In this document: positions 24,487 to 34,828 of the stretch, piece after piece
Numbering within the stretch: position 1 is the stretch's first letter
Layout: every line of letters begins with the position of its first letter
Assembly: GCF_008692195.1 (NCBI RefSeq)
Contig: NZ_RXOM01000012.1
Location: forward strand, 41,614 to 105,613
Source of the DNA: Salegentibacter sp. R32
GTDB lineage: Bacteria > Bacteroidota > Bacteroidia > Flavobacteriales > Flavobacteriaceae
Reading direction: 5' to 3'
DNA: 64,000 bases
Notes under the pieces: model-generated
The model's database searches: none
Told to the model about the DNA's origin: nothing
Seen by the model: only the letters and a program-made list of their open reading frames with translations
Program-made: the position numbers and the translations under genes

Positions 24487-26751
24487 TTATGCGTTTAACT
24501 TCTTGATTAAGTTAAGTGCAGAACCTTCTTTGTACCATTCAATTTGGTTTTCGTTATAGGTATGATTTGTTTTAATCACATCTTTAGTTCCATCGGCGTG
24601 AACTACTTCAACCGTGATTGGTCTTCCTTCTGCAAAATCCTCTAAATCAATAAAGTTGAAGGTATCATCTTCTTGAATTAGATCGTAATCATCTTCATTA
24701 GCAAAAGTAAGTCCTAACATTCCCTGCTTTTTCAAGTTGGTTTCGTGAATACGAGCAAAAGATTTTACGATAACCACTTTTACACCTAAGTGTCTTGGCT
24801 CCATCGCCGCGTGCTCACGAGAAGAACCTTCACCATAGTTATGGTCTCCTACTACTACTGTTGGAATTCCTTTTTCTTTGTATTCACGTTGCGTATCTGG
24901 CACACCGCCATACTCTCCTGTTAACTGACTTTTTACAAAGTTAGTTTTCATATTGAAAGCATTAACCGCTCCAATTAAACAGTTGTTAGAGATATTATCT
25001 AAGTGACCTCTGTAACGCAACCAAGGTCCTGCCATAGAAATATGGTCGGTTGTACATTTACCGTGTGCTTTAATTAATAATTTAGCTCCTAATAAATTTT
25101 CACCATCCCAAGGTTCAAATGGAGTAAGTAACTCTAGACGCTCACTTCCTTCTGCTACTTTTACATCTACATTACTACCATCTAATGGAGGTTCAACATA
25201 ACCGGCATCTTCTACTTCAAAACCATTGGTTGGAAGCTCGATACCTTTTGGCTCGTCTAACATTACCTCTTCACCATCTTCGTTCATTAACTTGTCACGA
25301 GTGGGGTCAAAGTCTAAACGTCCTGAAATTGCGATAGCAGCTACCATTTCCGGTGAACCTACAAATGCGTGTGTATTTGGGTTACCATCGGCACGCTTAG
25401 AGAAGTTACGGTTAAAAGAGTGTACAATCGTGTTTTTCTCTTCACCTTTACGGTCACTACGGTCCCACTGACCGATACAAGGACCACAAGCATTGGTAAA
25501 TACGGTTGCTTCTAAATCTTCAAATATTTTTAGAAGTCCGTCACGTTGTGCGGTAAATCTAATTTGTTCAGATCCCGGGTTAATACCAAAATCTGATTTA
25601 GGTTTTAATTTTTTATCTAAGGCTTGTTGTGCTATCGATGCTGCTCTTGTTAAATCTTCGTAAGAGGAGTTGGTACAAGAACCGATTAGTCCCCAATCTA
25701 CATTGATTGGCCATTCGTTTTCTTTTGCCTTTTTACTCATTTCTGAAATAGGAGTCGCTAAATCTGGAGTAAATGGTCCATTTAAGTGCGGTTTTAATTC
25801 AGAAAGATCAATTTCAATTACTTCATCAAAATACTGTTCTGGATTTGCATAAACCTCATCGTCTCCGGTTAAGTGTTCACGTACTTCGTTAGCTGCATCG
25901 GCAACATCATCACGATCGGTAGCACGTAAGAAACGCTCCATAGAATCATCGTAACCAAAAGTTGAAGTGGTTGCACCAACTTCAGCTCCCATATTACAGA
26001 TGGTTCCCTTACCGGTACAAGACATTGATTTTGCCCCAGGTCCAAAATATTCTATAATCGCTCCGGTTCCTCCTTTTACGGTTAAAATTCCAGCTACTTT
26101 TAAGATCACATCTTTTGCAGCCGTCCAACCATTAAGCTTACCGGTTAATTTAACTCCAATTAATTTAGGGAATTTAAGTTCCCAAGGCATTCCTGCCATA
26201 ACATCTACTGCATCTGCTCCTCCAACACCTACAGCAACCATCCCTAAACCACCGGCATTTACGGTGTGAGAATCGGTACCAATCATCATTCCTCCGGGAA
26301 ATGCATAATTTTCCAATACAACTTGGTGAATAATCCCAGCTCCAGGTTTCCAGAAACCAATACCGTATTTTCTTGATACAGAACCTAAGAAATCAAAAAC
26401 TTCGTTACTGGTTTCGTTAGCTCTTTTTAAATCTTTTGCAGCACCTTGTTTTGCTTGAATCAAGTGATCACAATGTACAGTGGTTGGTACTTCTACTTTT
26501 GGTTTTCCGGCTTGCATAAATTGAAGTAATGCCATCTGTGCGGTAGCATCTTGACAAGCAATTCTATCTGGAGAGAAGTTCACGTAGTCTTTACCACGCT
26601 CGTAAGCTTTTTCAGCTTCAACATCCCAAAGGTGGGAATAAAGAATTTTTTCTGAAAGCGTTAAAGGTTTACCCACAACTTCACGTGCTTTTTCCACACG
26701 TTCTGCCATTTGAGCATAAACCTTTTTGATCATATCAATATCGTATGCCAT
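24487..26751 (-). CDS. acn: Aconitate hydratase (mitochondrial-type)
   Basis: A 754-residue [4Fe-4S] enzyme that interconverts citrate and isocitrate in the TCA cycle. Cluster cysteines are seen in [12 protein letters not shown] and [15 protein letters not shown]; active-site histidine and serine motifs include [24 protein letters not shown] and [18 protein letters not shown]. Length and motif order match the eukaryotic mitochondrial type rather than AcnA/AcnB of E. coli, which is usual in Bacteroidota. The gene stands alone, with 285 bp of AT-rich leader and spacer up to moxR. Confidence 0.95.
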   Translation of the reverse strand: MAYDIDMIKKVYAQMAERVEKAREVVGKPLTLSEKILYSHLWDVEAEKAYERGKDYVNFSPDRIACQDATAQMALLQFMQAGKPKVEVPTTVHCDHLIQAKQGAAKDLKRANETSNEVFDFLGSVSRKYGIGFWKPGAGIIHQVVLENYAFPGGMMIGTDSHTVNAGGLGMVAVGVGGADAVDVMAGMPWELKFPKLIGVKLTGKLNGWTAAKDVILKVAGILTVKGGTGAIIEYFGPGAKSMSCTGKGTICNMGAEVGATTSTFGYDDSMERFLRATDRDDVADAANEVREHLTGDDEVYANPEQYFDEVIEIDLSELKPHLNGPFTPDLATPISEMSKKAKENEWPINVDWGLIGSCTNSSYEDLTRAASIAQQALDKKLKPKSDFGINPGSEQIRFTAQRDGLLKIFEDLEATVFTNACGPCIGQWDRSDRKGEEKNTIVHSFNRNFSKRADGNPNTHAFVGSPEMVAAIAISGRLDFDPTRDKLMNEDGEEVMLDEPKGIELPTNGFEVEDAGYVEPPLDGSNVDVKVAEGSERLELLTPFEPWDGENLLGAKLLIKAHGKCTTDHISMAGPWLRYRGHLDNISNNCLIGAVNAFNMKTNFVKSQLTGEYGGVPDTQREYKEKGIPTVVVGDHNYGEGSSREHAAMEPRHLGVKVVIVKSFARIHETNLKKQGMLGLTFANEDDYDLIQEDDTFNFIDLEDFAEGRPITVEVVHADGTKDVIKTNHTYNENQIEWYKEGSALNLIKKLNA

Positions 26752-27037
26752 AGGTCTTGTTAATTTTTTGAACGTCTGCGAAAATACGGATTTTTAATGA
26801 ATTTTGAAAATAATCACCTTTCAGCACTAATCACCTAAAAAAAATCAGTTAAAATGAAAATTCATTAATTATATTCAGAAAAAATAAGAAATCAATTGAA
26901 TATTTTAATAAATTGACAATCTAAAGGTTTAAAATTACGATATTATTAAAATAGAATAGTAGATTTTCTTGATTTCAAAAACGAATATCTATAACGTTAT
27001 AGAAAATTAATATAATTTGATTTGAGTCTAAATAAGA

Positions 27038-27991
27038 TTAAAGAAGTTCAGCTATAATTTTCTCTTCGGTTAGACCTTCTGCTTCTGCTTTGTAGTTTTT
27101 AATGATACGATGTCTTAAAATACCTTCAGCAACGGCTTGAACATCTTCTATATCAGGTGAGAATTTACCTTTGGTGGCTGCATTTGCTTTGGCTGCAAGA
27201 ATTAAGTTTTGTGAAGCTCTTGGACCGGCTCCCCAATCGATAAACTCTTTTACGATTTCTGGAGCGTAATCTCCGTTGGGTCGGGTTTTAGCCACAAGTT
27301 TTACGGCATATTCCACAACATTATCAGCTACCGGGATCTTTCTAATAAGCTTTTGAAAGCTGACGATTTCTTCCGCAGTAAATAACGGATTTATGCTTAC
27401 ATCATTATCGGCCGTGGTACTTTTTACGACATCAATTTCTTCTTGAAAAGTAGGATATTGCAAAAAGATGGAAAACATAAAACGGTCTAATTGAGCTTCA
27501 GGTAATGGATAAGTTCCTTCTTGCTCAATCGGGTTTTGAGTGGCCAACACAAAATAAGGCTTTTCCAATTGATAGTTATGTCCCGCCACAGTAACAGATT
27601 TTTCTTGCATCGCTTCTAAAAGTGCTGCTTGGGTTTTCGGTGGGGTCCGGTTGATCTCATCGGCTAAAATAATGTTAGAAAAAACAGGTCCTTTGATGAA
27701 CTTGAAGTTTCTTTTTTCATCTAGAATTTCAGATCCTAAAATATCACTTGGCATTAAATCTGGCGTGAACTGAATTCGTTTAAAATCCAAACCCAATGCT
27801 TGTGAAATGGTATTGACCATAAGGGTTTTTGCTAAACCGGGAACTCCTATTAATAACGCGTGACCACCGGCGAAGATGGATAGTAAAATCTCATTGACTA
27901 CTTTATCTTGCCCAATAATTTTTTTTGCTATTTCTTGTTTTAGGCCTGCGTATTTTTCTACTAGTTGTTCTACCGCTTTAACGTCTGACAT
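27038..27991 (-). CDS. MoxR-family AAA+ ATPase
   Basis: A 317-residue cytoplasmic AAA+ protein. Walker A is HALLIGVPGLAKTLMVN (about residues 54-70), Walker B is NIILADEINRTPPKTQAALLEAMQE, and sensor 1 is FVLATQNPIEQEGTYPLPEAQLDRF, all classical MoxR. MoxR proteins act as chaperone-like remodellers, usually beside DUF58 and VWA/Bat genes. Here no such partners follow; it is instead the last gene of an operon with three periplasmic folding-factor-like proteins (9 bp after the preceding gene). Confidence 0.92.
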   Translation of the reverse strand: MSDVKAVEQLVEKYAGLKQEIAKKIIGQDKVVNEILLSIFAGGHALLIGVPGLAKTLMVNTISQALGLDFKRIQFTPDLMPSDILGSEILDEKRNFKFIKGPVFSNIILADEINRTPPKTQAALLEAMQEKSVTVAGHNYQLEKPYFVLATQNPIEQEGTYPLPEAQLDRFMFSIFLQYPTFQEEIDVVKSTTADNDVSINPLFTAEEIVSFQKLIRKIPVADNVVEYAVKLVAKTRPNGDYAPEIVKEFIDWGAGPRASQNLILAAKANAATKGKFSPDIEDVQAVAEGILRHRIIKNYKAEAEGLTEEKIIAELL

Positions 27992-28000
27992 GGGTTTGTT

Positions 28001-29467
28001 TTAGTTTTTTAACCAATTACTATTAAACTCACAGCTTTTGTAATTACCGTTAATTTTAATATAGGTTTCTTTAATTTTTTCGTTTTGCCACTTTTCAATG
28101 GCTTCAAATTGCTTTTCCCGAAGTGCTAACTCTTTAATTTTGGTATAATCTTTAGAGTAATCTGCAATATGTTCCGGGTAACGCTGCGTTAAAGTAATAA
28201 TTTTAAAGAACTTTTGCCCAGTCCTATTTTGATCCATCAACACCAAAGAAACTTCTCCTTCTTTTAAATTATTTACTTTATCATAAATTAATGGGTCAAC
28301 ATCTGTCAACTCAAAACGGGTATCTCCGGTTTTGGGATTAATTAACTGTCCGCCATCTCCCCTTGTTTCTTTTTCATCTGAATATCTTCTGGCAGCTTGA
28401 TCAAAAGTAATTTCACCACTTACAATTTCTTTTCTGATTCCTTCGATTTTTTCTTTGGCGGCAGCAACGGTTTCTTCGGTTACTTTCGGAATGATAATAA
28501 TATGGCGAATATCCAGTTTTTGTCCTCGTATTTTATCTAATTGAATAATGTGATAACCAAACTGAGATTTAAAGGGCTTGCTAACTTCCCCTTCACGTAA
28601 ACTAAAAGCAATTTGTTTAAAATCTTTATCTAATGGGTCTTCCCTGGTAATCGACATTTGACCTCCACGGGAACTGGTCGCGTCTTCTGAATACAGTACT
28701 GCTTTTGTTGCAAAACTGGCTCCGTTTTCTACGATATCTTCACGCATTTCATTAAGGCGTTCCACAACTTTATCCTCTTCTTCTTTAGGCACTTCCGGTT
28801 TAATGACTAATTGAGCAATTTCAACCTCATCACCAAACTGCGGACGTTCGTCTTCTGGAATCCTATTAAAAAACTCTCGCACTTCTTCCGGAGTGATTTC
28901 AACCTTACCAATAATTTTATCTTGCATTTGGTTGGCCAATCGACGCTCTTTGTTAATACTAAAAAGCTCGTCGCGTAAAGCTTGTTCGTCTTCTTTTCTA
29001 TAAAAATCCAACAACTTTTCCATACTTCCTATTTGACTGACCATTCTGGAAATTTGCTGGTCGGTCATCGCAGTAACTTCAGCATCTGAAACTACAATAG
29101 TGGTATCTTGTAATGCTTGATGAGCGTATAATTTATTTTCCATTAAACGTCCGGCCAATTGGCAATCTGTAATATCACCCGAAGCTGCTCCTTGTTGTTC
29201 TGCATCTTCCCGCATTTTAGTAATATCACTATCTAAAATGAGGTAATCTCCAATAACAGCGGCAATTCCATCTGCTTTTCTTCTTTGGTTAGGGTTAATG
29301 GAATCTCTTTTTAAAGTAGGTTTTACCAGATTATCTTTATCGGTAATTACCAGCGTTGAATCTTTTTCTGCCGGTGGTTGCGCGTAAACGCTACAATACG
29401 ATATAAAAACTAAGGCGGCGAGGTATAATTTAGTTGTAAACTTCAAATTTGTTATGTTTAATTGCAT
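28001..29467 (-). CDS. Periplasmic parvulin-type isomerase (SurA-like)
   Basis: A 488-residue exported protein with a signal peptide ending in CSVYA-Q. Two PpiC/parvulin domains are visible: about residues 205-310 (EIAQLVIKPEVPKEEEDKV, then SRGGQMSITRED...FKSQFGYHIIQL) and about residues 315-425 (DIRHIIIIPKVTEETVAAA, then RGDGGQLINPK). An N-terminal helical SurA_N-like region precedes them. SurA-type proteins chaperone outer-membrane proteins. The ATG start overlaps the upstream gene by 38 bp; a TTG at 29446 would give a tidier signal peptide and only 17 bp overlap. Confidence 0.88.
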   Translation of the reverse strand: MQLNITNLKFTTKLYLAALVFISYCSVYAQPPAEKDSTLVITDKDNLVKPTLKRDSINPNQRRKADGIAAVIGDYLILDSDITKMREDAEQQGAASGDITDCQLAGRLMENKLYAHQALQDTTIVVSDAEVTAMTDQQISRMVSQIGSMEKLLDFYRKEDEQALRDELFSINKERRLANQMQDKIIGKVEITPEEVREFFNRIPEDERPQFGDEVEIAQLVIKPEVPKEEEDKVVERLNEMREDIVENGASFATKAVLYSEDATSSRGGQMSITREDPLDKDFKQIAFSLREGEVSKPFKSQFGYHIIQLDKIRGQKLDIRHIIIIPKVTEETVAAAKEKIEGIRKEIVSGEITFDQAARRYSDEKETRGDGGQLINPKTGDTRFELTDVDPLIYDKVNNLKEGEVSLVLMDQNRTGQKFFKIITLTQRYPEHIADYSKDYTKIKELALREKQFEAIEKWQNEKIKETYIKINGNYKSCEFNSNWLKN

Positions 29468-30290
29468 CTTTCGTTATCTCTTTTTCAAAATCTTTCGACA
29501 ATTCTAATTTTCTTCTATTTAAAAGAATTTGCTTTACGGTTGGTTTGGCGTATTCTAAAGGTGCATTTTCGTTTCTTAATAATACTTCTTCAATTTTAAC
29601 CAAATATACTCCTAAAGAATCTTCTTGTTGCAGAAAATAGTCTTCTTTTAAAAAATCTTTATTTTCTTTTTCTTTTAAAAACGCTATTTCATGATAAAAA
29701 TCTTTACTGCTTACCCAAACTGAATCATTTAAAGAGTAAGCTTTAAACTTCAAGGTTTCTTCCTCTAAAGCTTGTTTATCTTCTTTATTAAAGCGTTGTA
29801 GTTTTTCTTTTATTTTATTGAATTTGGGAAAATTTTTGTTCAAATAAATGTACCTGAACTTTACTAAATCTTCATTCAATTTAAAATTGGCCCGGTTGTT
29901 TGCAAAGTAAGTTTCAATATCTTCTTCAGAAATCAACGTATCCATTTCTTTCTGAAGTATTAAATCTTTGTAAGCTTCAGTAAACAGTTCTCTTTTATAA
30001 TCTTTCACCAAGCTTTCAAATTCTTCTTGCTGACTTTCGGGTAAATTCAACTTTGCCTGGTCTAACAAAATTTGTTCTGTTGCCCAATTATTGATGTAAT
30101 TATTGACAAAAATCGAACTGTCTTCGGTGGATAAATTTTCGGGCAGTATATCTTTCAGGTCTTTCTTATAAAGATAATTCTGATTAACCCTAGCAATTGC
30201 TTCCTCGGTCTCAGGTTGCTCTAAAAAATTACAACTTACTGCGTTTACCAGCAGCAGACTTAACCCTATGTAGCCAAAAAATCTATTCAA
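29430..30290 (-). CDS. Lipoprotein of the SurA/PpiC operon, no clear isomerase domain
   Basis: A 286-residue lipoprotein (signal MNRFFGYIGLSLLLVNAVSC, lipidated Cys20). Its helical N-terminal half (AIARVNQNYLYKKDLKDILPENLS) resembles the SurA N-terminal chaperone region, but I see no parvulin GG-x-L/GYH signature, so it is probably a chaperone-like relative without isomerase activity. It lies between the two parvulin genes, overlapping both neighbours (8 bp upstream and 17 or 38 bp downstream), which points to co-translation and a shared role in outer-membrane protein folding. Confidence 0.75.
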   Translation of the reverse strand: MNRFFGYIGLSLLLVNAVSCNFLEQPETEEAIARVNQNYLYKKDLKDILPENLSTEDSSIFVNNYINNWATEQILLDQAKLNLPESQQEEFESLVKDYKRELFTEAYKDLILQKEMDTLISEEDIETYFANNRANFKLNEDLVKFRYIYLNKNFPKFNKIKEKLQRFNKEDKQALEEETLKFKAYSLNDSVWVSSKDFYHEIAFLKEKENKDFLKEDYFLQQEDSLGVYLVKIEEVLLRNENAPLEYAKPTVKQILLNRRKLELSKDFEKEITKDAIKHNKFEVYN

Positions 30291-32217
30291 ATTCTTTCTT
30301 CAGCTTAGCCAATACTTGTTTATTTACTTCTACTTCGTGTTTTTCTCTTAACGAAGCCATCCATTCATCTTCCAGCTCTTCTTGATATTCTGAAATTACT
30401 TGCCCTTTGGCATCTTCAAAACTTCTTTCTTCAGAAGCTGAAACTTGATTCACCTTCACAGCAATAAACATGCCGTTGTTTTGGTAAACTTTGCTTACTC
30501 CTTGTTTTCCTTTAAATTTTTTGGGTAAGGAAGTATCACCTTCCGCAAAAGTTCCTTCATTAAAGAAAACGTCCTCAAAATCTTCTTTTAAATCTTCTAA
30601 GGCTTCATCGTCTTTCAATTCCCTTCTCACTTTTTTTATTTCAGATTTATCATCTGAAGAAGCAATGATTCCTTCGTAAGTGGTAGGCGAAACATAATTT
30701 TCTTTATGAGCTTGGTAATATTTTTTTAAAGCTATAGAATCTTCTTTTGCCGCATTCCATACTTTCTTTTCCATTAAATCGAATAGCAACAGACCGTTTC
30801 TGTATTCTTCAATTACGTGAGCGTATTCTTCATCAACTTCAGCTAAATGCTCCCGGTGGTATTCTCTCATAAACGATTCTTTAAAATCGGCATACCAAGC
30901 ATCTAAAGCTTCATTAGTAGTTTTAAAATTCCCGGGACGTTTTTGTCGGTTAGCAATGTATTCAGCGAAATCTTGATAAGTTAACCCCTCATCTTTTATG
31001 CTGAATAAATTTCGCTGTGGAATATTTTTTAATGCTGAAGCTTCCCAAGGTCCGGCAGTAATATTTTCTTTGATATTATTTTTGAAATAAGATAATCCGG
31101 GAGAATCTTCCTTAAGAGTGTACAACGACTGAATATGGTCGAATACTTCTGAAGCGATTAACTGCGCTCTTGAATCTTTCTTGATATTTCTTTCTAAGCT
31201 GAATTTTTCTTCTTCAAAACTTCCAACGGCATCTTTCTCTATCAACTTTACAATGTGCCAACCGTACTTACTTTTAAATGGTTCTGTAATTTCTCCTTTT
31301 TCAGTTAAGGAAAAAGCTGCATTTTCAAACTTCTCAGAATTTAGCCTACCCTTTTTGAAGGTATTCAGTTTTCCGCCATTCACGGCCGTGTTTTTATCGT
31401 CGCTGAATTGTTTGGCTAAATCTTCAAAAGCAGCACCTTCCTGAAGTTTTTCGTAGATATTTTCTATTCGCTCTTTTGCTTCCTCTTCATTGTTTTTATC
31501 TTCAATCATAATGTGAGCGACGGTAACTTCACCTTCGTTTTCTCGTTTATCGTTCACCTTAACTAAATGATAACCAAATTTACTTCTTACCGGCATGGAA
31601 ACATCACCAATTTCAGTTTCGTAAGCGCCGGTTTCAAATGGATAAACCATATTGAAAACGCCAAACCAACCTAAATCGCCACCGTTTTGTTTTGCTGAAG
31701 GATCGTCTGAATATTTTCTGGCCAATTGTGCAAAGTCCTTATCTGAGCTTAAAATCTCTTTTCTTACCTCTAGAGCTTTATTGTAAACTTTCAAAGTATC
31801 TTCTGGAGCTGCATCAGGCTTTAGATTGAAAAGTATATGACTTGCATTCACCTCCTGCTGCATTCTATTATAAGCTTCTTGAACCAGTTTTTCTGAAACT
31901 TCACTTTGGTTGATGTATTTTCTGGCCAATTGTTTTTTATAGATGTTGTATTCGCCAGTAAAAGTGGGAAGTGTATCTAATTTTAAATCTTCTGCCTCGA
32001 TAACTTTCAGCTTATAATCGATAAAAAGGTCAAGATATTCATCTACGTCTTGTTGCTGCTCTTCTTCAATTATGGATAAGTTTTTAGAAAACACGCGTTT
32101 AAACTCATCGGCATACACCGGTTTTCCATCTATCGTAAGTAATACATCTTGTGATTGCTGAGCAGAAATCGAAACAACTGCAAATAAGCAAAGTAAAAGA
32201 AGTGAATTTTTTTTCAT
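30283..32217 (-). CDS. Periplasmic parvulin-type peptidyl-prolyl isomerase, large
   Basis: About 644 residues from the ATG at 32217; the frame stays open to 32274 but MKKNSLLLLCLFAVVSISAQ is a proper signal peptide. Two parvulin domains are clear: about residues 115-220 (ASHILFNLKP...QNGGDLGWFGVFNM...SKFGYHLVKV) and 225-325 (VAHIMIED...VNGGKLNTFKKGR...SKYGWHIVKL). The N-terminus reads DVLLTIDGKPVYADEFKRVF, as in SurA/PpiD relatives, and the C-terminal third looks helical with a further degenerate isomerase-like domain. First gene of the four-gene operon; its promoter is at 32241-32270. Confidence 0.88.
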   Translation of the reverse strand: MKKNSLLLLCLFAVVSISAQQSQDVLLTIDGKPVYADEFKRVFSKNLSIIEEEQQQDVDEYLDLFIDYKLKVIEAEDLKLDTLPTFTGEYNIYKKQLARKYINQSEVSEKLVQEAYNRMQQEVNASHILFNLKPDAAPEDTLKVYNKALEVRKEILSSDKDFAQLARKYSDDPSAKQNGGDLGWFGVFNMVYPFETGAYETEIGDVSMPVRSKFGYHLVKVNDKRENEGEVTVAHIMIEDKNNEEEAKERIENIYEKLQEGAAFEDLAKQFSDDKNTAVNGGKLNTFKKGRLNSEKFENAAFSLTEKGEITEPFKSKYGWHIVKLIEKDAVGSFEEEKFSLERNIKKDSRAQLIASEVFDHIQSLYTLKEDSPGLSYFKNNIKENITAGPWEASALKNIPQRNLFSIKDEGLTYQDFAEYIANRQKRPGNFKTTNEALDAWYADFKESFMREYHREHLAEVDEEYAHVIEEYRNGLLLFDLMEKKVWNAAKEDSIALKKYYQAHKENYVSPTTYEGIIASSDDKSEIKKVRRELKDDEALEDLKEDFEDVFFNEGTFAEGDTSLPKKFKGKQGVSKVYQNNGMFIAVKVNQVSASEERSFEDAKGQVISEYQEELEDEWMASLREKHEVEVNKQVLAKLKKEFE

Positions 32218-32240
32218 TTGGTTTCTTCTTAAAAAGTGGT

Positions 32241-32270
32241 CAAAAATAAAAAATAATAAAGGTTTTACAA
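32241..32270 (-). promoter_or_regulatory. Promoter of the parvulin-moxR operon
   Basis: On the minus strand: TTG (32270-32268), 19 bases, TATTTTTG (32248-32241). The box ends 23 bases before the chosen ATG at 32217, which supports that start over the upstream one. Confidence 0.65.
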
Positions 32271-32417
32271 GCAATTAATTAACGCTATATCGAAAGATTA
32301 AGTATATCATGAGGTTTCACGCAAGTAATTACTTACTTCACCATTTAAGAAACAAGGATATATTTTCATTTTTTAGTAACTTTAAAGCTTATTTTGATAA
32401 AACTAACTCATCTACTC

Positions 32418-32873
32418 ATGAAATATACTGTTGAAATACTCATTGAAAAACCCCGAGAAGAAGTAATCGATAAAATGGATAGCTTAGAAAACCTGAAACA
32501 TTGGCAAAGCGGACTGGTAAAAGCTGAGCCTATTTCCGGGACGCCGGGAGAGGAAGGTTCAAAAATGAAACTTCAGTACAAAATGGGCAAACGGGATATG
32601 ACGTTGATAGAAACCATTATCAAGAAAAAACTTCCTACTGAATTTCATGCCACTTACGATACCAAAGGCGTGCATAATATTCAGAAGAATTATTTTCAAG
32701 AATCCACACCTCAACAAACCCGATGGATTTCTGAATGTGAATTTCAATTTAGTGGTTTCACCATGAAAGTCATGGGATTCTTAATGCCCGGCGCTTTTAA
32801 AAAGCAATCTTTAAAATATATGAACGATTTTAAGGCTTTTGTTGAAGAAGGGATAAGTGTTTCTAATCAATAA
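32418..32873 (+). CDS. SRPBCC-family protein
   Basis: About 151 residues from the ATG at 32418 (MKYTVEILIEKPREEVIDKM); the frame extends eight codons further upstream without support. The start-domain-like pattern is plain: an opening strand, then LENLKHWQSGLV, SKMKLQYKM, and a final helix FKKQSLKYMNDFKAFVE. SRPBCC proteins bind hydrophobic ligands in a deep cavity; the ligand is unknown. Single gene, ending at a bidirectional terminator shared with ettA. Confidence 0.8.
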   Translation: MKYTVEILIEKPREEVIDKMDSLENLKHWQSGLVKAEPISGTPGEEGSKMKLQYKMGKRDMTLIETIIKKKLPTEFHATYDTKGVHNIQKNYFQESTPQQTRWISECEFQFSGFTMKVMGFLMPGAFKKQSLKYMNDFKAFVEEGISVSNQ

Positions 32874-32904
32874 AAAATCCCAATCAAATTGATCGGGATT
32901 TTTT
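32872..32904. terminator. Bidirectional terminator, SRPBCC gene / ettA
   Basis: AAAAAATCCC at 32872-32881 pairs with GGGATTTTTT at 32895-32904, extended by AATC/GATC near the loop. Confidence 0.85.
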
Positions 32905-32924
32905 ATTTCTAAACTTCAAGAAAA

Positions 32925-34616
32925 CTATCTCGTAAGTTTTTTATACTTGATTCGTTTTGGCATGACATCACCGCCTAAACGTTTCTTTTTGTTTTCTTCA
33001 TAATCTGAGAAACTTCCTTCAAAGAAATACACTTGAGAATCACCTTCAAAAGCTAGAATGTGCGTACAGATTCTATCTAAAAACCAACGGTCGTGAGAAA
33101 TCACTACGGCACAACCTGCAAAGTTTTCCAAACCTTCTTCCAAAGCTCGAAGAGTATTTACATCTAAATCGTTAGTTGGCTCATCGAGTAACAATACGTT
33201 TCCTTCTTCTTTTAAGGTCATTGCTAAATGAAGTCGGTTACGCTCTCCCCCTGAAAGCATATTTACTTTCTTGTTCTGTTCGCTCCCGCTAAAGTTAAAT
33301 CTACTTAAATACGCACGTGAATTTACTTCGCGGCCTCCCATCATAATTAATTCTTGCTCCTCGCTAAAGTTTTGCCAAATGGTTTTTTCCGGGTCAATAT
33401 TCGAGTGACTTTGATCTACATAAGCAATCTTCGCGGTTTCCCCTACTTCAAACGTACCTTTATCAGGCTGCTCCTCTCCCATTATCATTTTAAAAATGGT
33501 GGTTTTACCGGCACCGTTCGGCCCAATAATTCCCACAATCCCCGCTTGCGGAAGTTTAAAGTTTAAATCTTCATAAAGCAATTTATCACCAAAAGCTTTA
33601 CTTACGCCATTCGCTTCAATTACATTAGTTCCCAAACGCGGACCATTTGGAATGAAAATTTCTAGTTTTTCATCCATTTGCTTTTGGTCTTGGCTTGCCA
33701 ATTTATCGTAATTATTTAAACGTGCTTTTTGTTTGGCTTGTCTTCCTTTTGGTGCCATTTTCACCCATTCCAACTCTCGCTCTAAGGTTTTTTGGCGTTT
33801 AGAAGCTGCCTTTTGCTCTTGCGCCATTCGTTTGGATTTTTGGTCTAACCAAGAAGAATAATTCCCTTTCCAAGGGATTCCTTCTCCTCTATCTAATTCC
33901 AAAATCCAACCGGCTACATTATCTAAGAAATAACGGTCGTGCGTTACGGCAATTACAGTTCCTTTATACTGTTGTAAATGATGTTCCAACCAATGTACCG
34001 ATTCGGCATCTAAGTGGTTAGTAGGCTCATCCAGTAATAAAATATCCGGTTCTTGTAATAATAATCTACAAAGCGCCACTCGACGACGCTCACCACCAGA
34101 AAGTACCGAAATTTTCTTATCGGCATCTGGTGTTCTTAGCGCATCCATCGCAATTTCCAATTTAGTATCTATTTCCCAAGCGTTGGAAGCGTCTACTTCA
34201 TCTTGCAATTTCGCTTGACGATCCATTAACTTTTGCATCTTATCGGCATCTTCGTAAACTTCCGGTAAACCAAATTGGTCGTTAATCGAGTTGTATTCAT
34301 CTAAAATTGCTACCGTTTCGGCAACGCCTTCTTTTACAACTTCTAAAACTGTTTTTTCTTCATCAAGTTGAGGTTCTTGCTCTAAATATCCAATGGAATA
34401 TCCTTGCGAAAAAACCACATCTCCTTGATAGTTCTTTTCTTCTCCGGCAATAATTCTTAACAAGGTAGATTTCCCCGAACCATTAAGTCCGAGAATTCCA
34501 ATTTTTGCTCCATAGAAGAAACTTAAATAAATATTTTTTAATACAGGAGTATTGGCGTTTTTATACGTTTTTGTCACTCCCGACATCGAGAAAATTACTT
34601 TCTTATCGTCTGACAT
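32925..34616 (-). CDS. ettA: Energy-dependent translational throttle protein EttA (ABC-F)
   Basis: A 563-residue cytoplasmic ABC-F protein with two ATPase domains and no membrane part. Walker A motifs are GLNGSGKST and GPNGAGKTT; signature motifs are LSGGERRRVALCRLL and LSGGERNRLHLAMTL; Walker B regions are LLLDEPTNHLDAESVHWLE and LLLDEPTNDLDVNTL. The P-site interaction linker lies between the domains (KRQKTLERELEWVKMAPKGRQAK). EttA binds the ribosomal E site and gates entry into elongation according to ATP/ADP. The ESVHWLE sequence after Walker B is typical of EttA. Confidence 0.95.
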   Translation of the reverse strand: MSDDKKVIFSMSGVTKTYKNANTPVLKNIYLSFFYGAKIGILGLNGSGKSTLLRIIAGEEKNYQGDVVFSQGYSIGYLEQEPQLDEEKTVLEVVKEGVAETVAILDEYNSINDQFGLPEVYEDADKMQKLMDRQAKLQDEVDASNAWEIDTKLEIAMDALRTPDADKKISVLSGGERRRVALCRLLLQEPDILLLDEPTNHLDAESVHWLEHHLQQYKGTVIAVTHDRYFLDNVAGWILELDRGEGIPWKGNYSSWLDQKSKRMAQEQKAASKRQKTLERELEWVKMAPKGRQAKQKARLNNYDKLASQDQKQMDEKLEIFIPNGPRLGTNVIEANGVSKAFGDKLLYEDLNFKLPQAGIVGIIGPNGAGKTTIFKMIMGEEQPDKGTFEVGETAKIAYVDQSHSNIDPEKTIWQNFSEEQELIMMGGREVNSRAYLSRFNFSGSEQNKKVNMLSGGERNRLHLAMTLKEEGNVLLLDEPTNDLDVNTLRALEEGLENFAGCAVVISHDRWFLDRICTHILAFEGDSQVYFFEGSFSDYEENKKKRLGGDVMPKRIKYKKLTR

Positions 34617-34753
34617 ATTTTTTATCTGTTAATTTATTAAAAGTTAAGTTTAGACACTTCAGTTTACTACTTCTAGTTGAAAATAAACATGTCCTTTTAT
34701 AGTTTAGCCACCCGACTTCTTTTTTAAAATGAAAGACATCAAATAACAAGTTT

Positions 34754-34776
34754 ATGCTGAGCGGAGTCGAAGCACT
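34754..34776. repeat. CTGAGCGGAGTCGAAG dispersed repeat
   Basis: ATGCTGAGCGGAGTCGAAGC lies between ettA and the DinB-like gene; reverse complement reads CTTCGACTCCGCTCAGC, a member of the window's dispersed family. Confidence 0.6.
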
Positions 34777-34828
34777 GCTATCGCTAACGCAAAAATAAGA
34801 ATTTAAAACTAGCGAATTTCTATTTTCT

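Noticed and set aside
25226..26269. Plus-strand open frames across the aconitase gene
   Set aside because: Shadows of the conserved minus-strand aconitase, whose own motifs are all intact.
24487..26751. Iron-responsive element upstream of aconitase
   Set aside because: No bulged hairpin with a CAGUG-type loop is visible in the leader, and such elements are not expected in this phylum.
26752..27037. Possible small gene or regulatory RNA between aconitase and moxR
   Set aside because: The 286 bp are plain AT-rich sequence with no open frame, repeat or stable hairpin.
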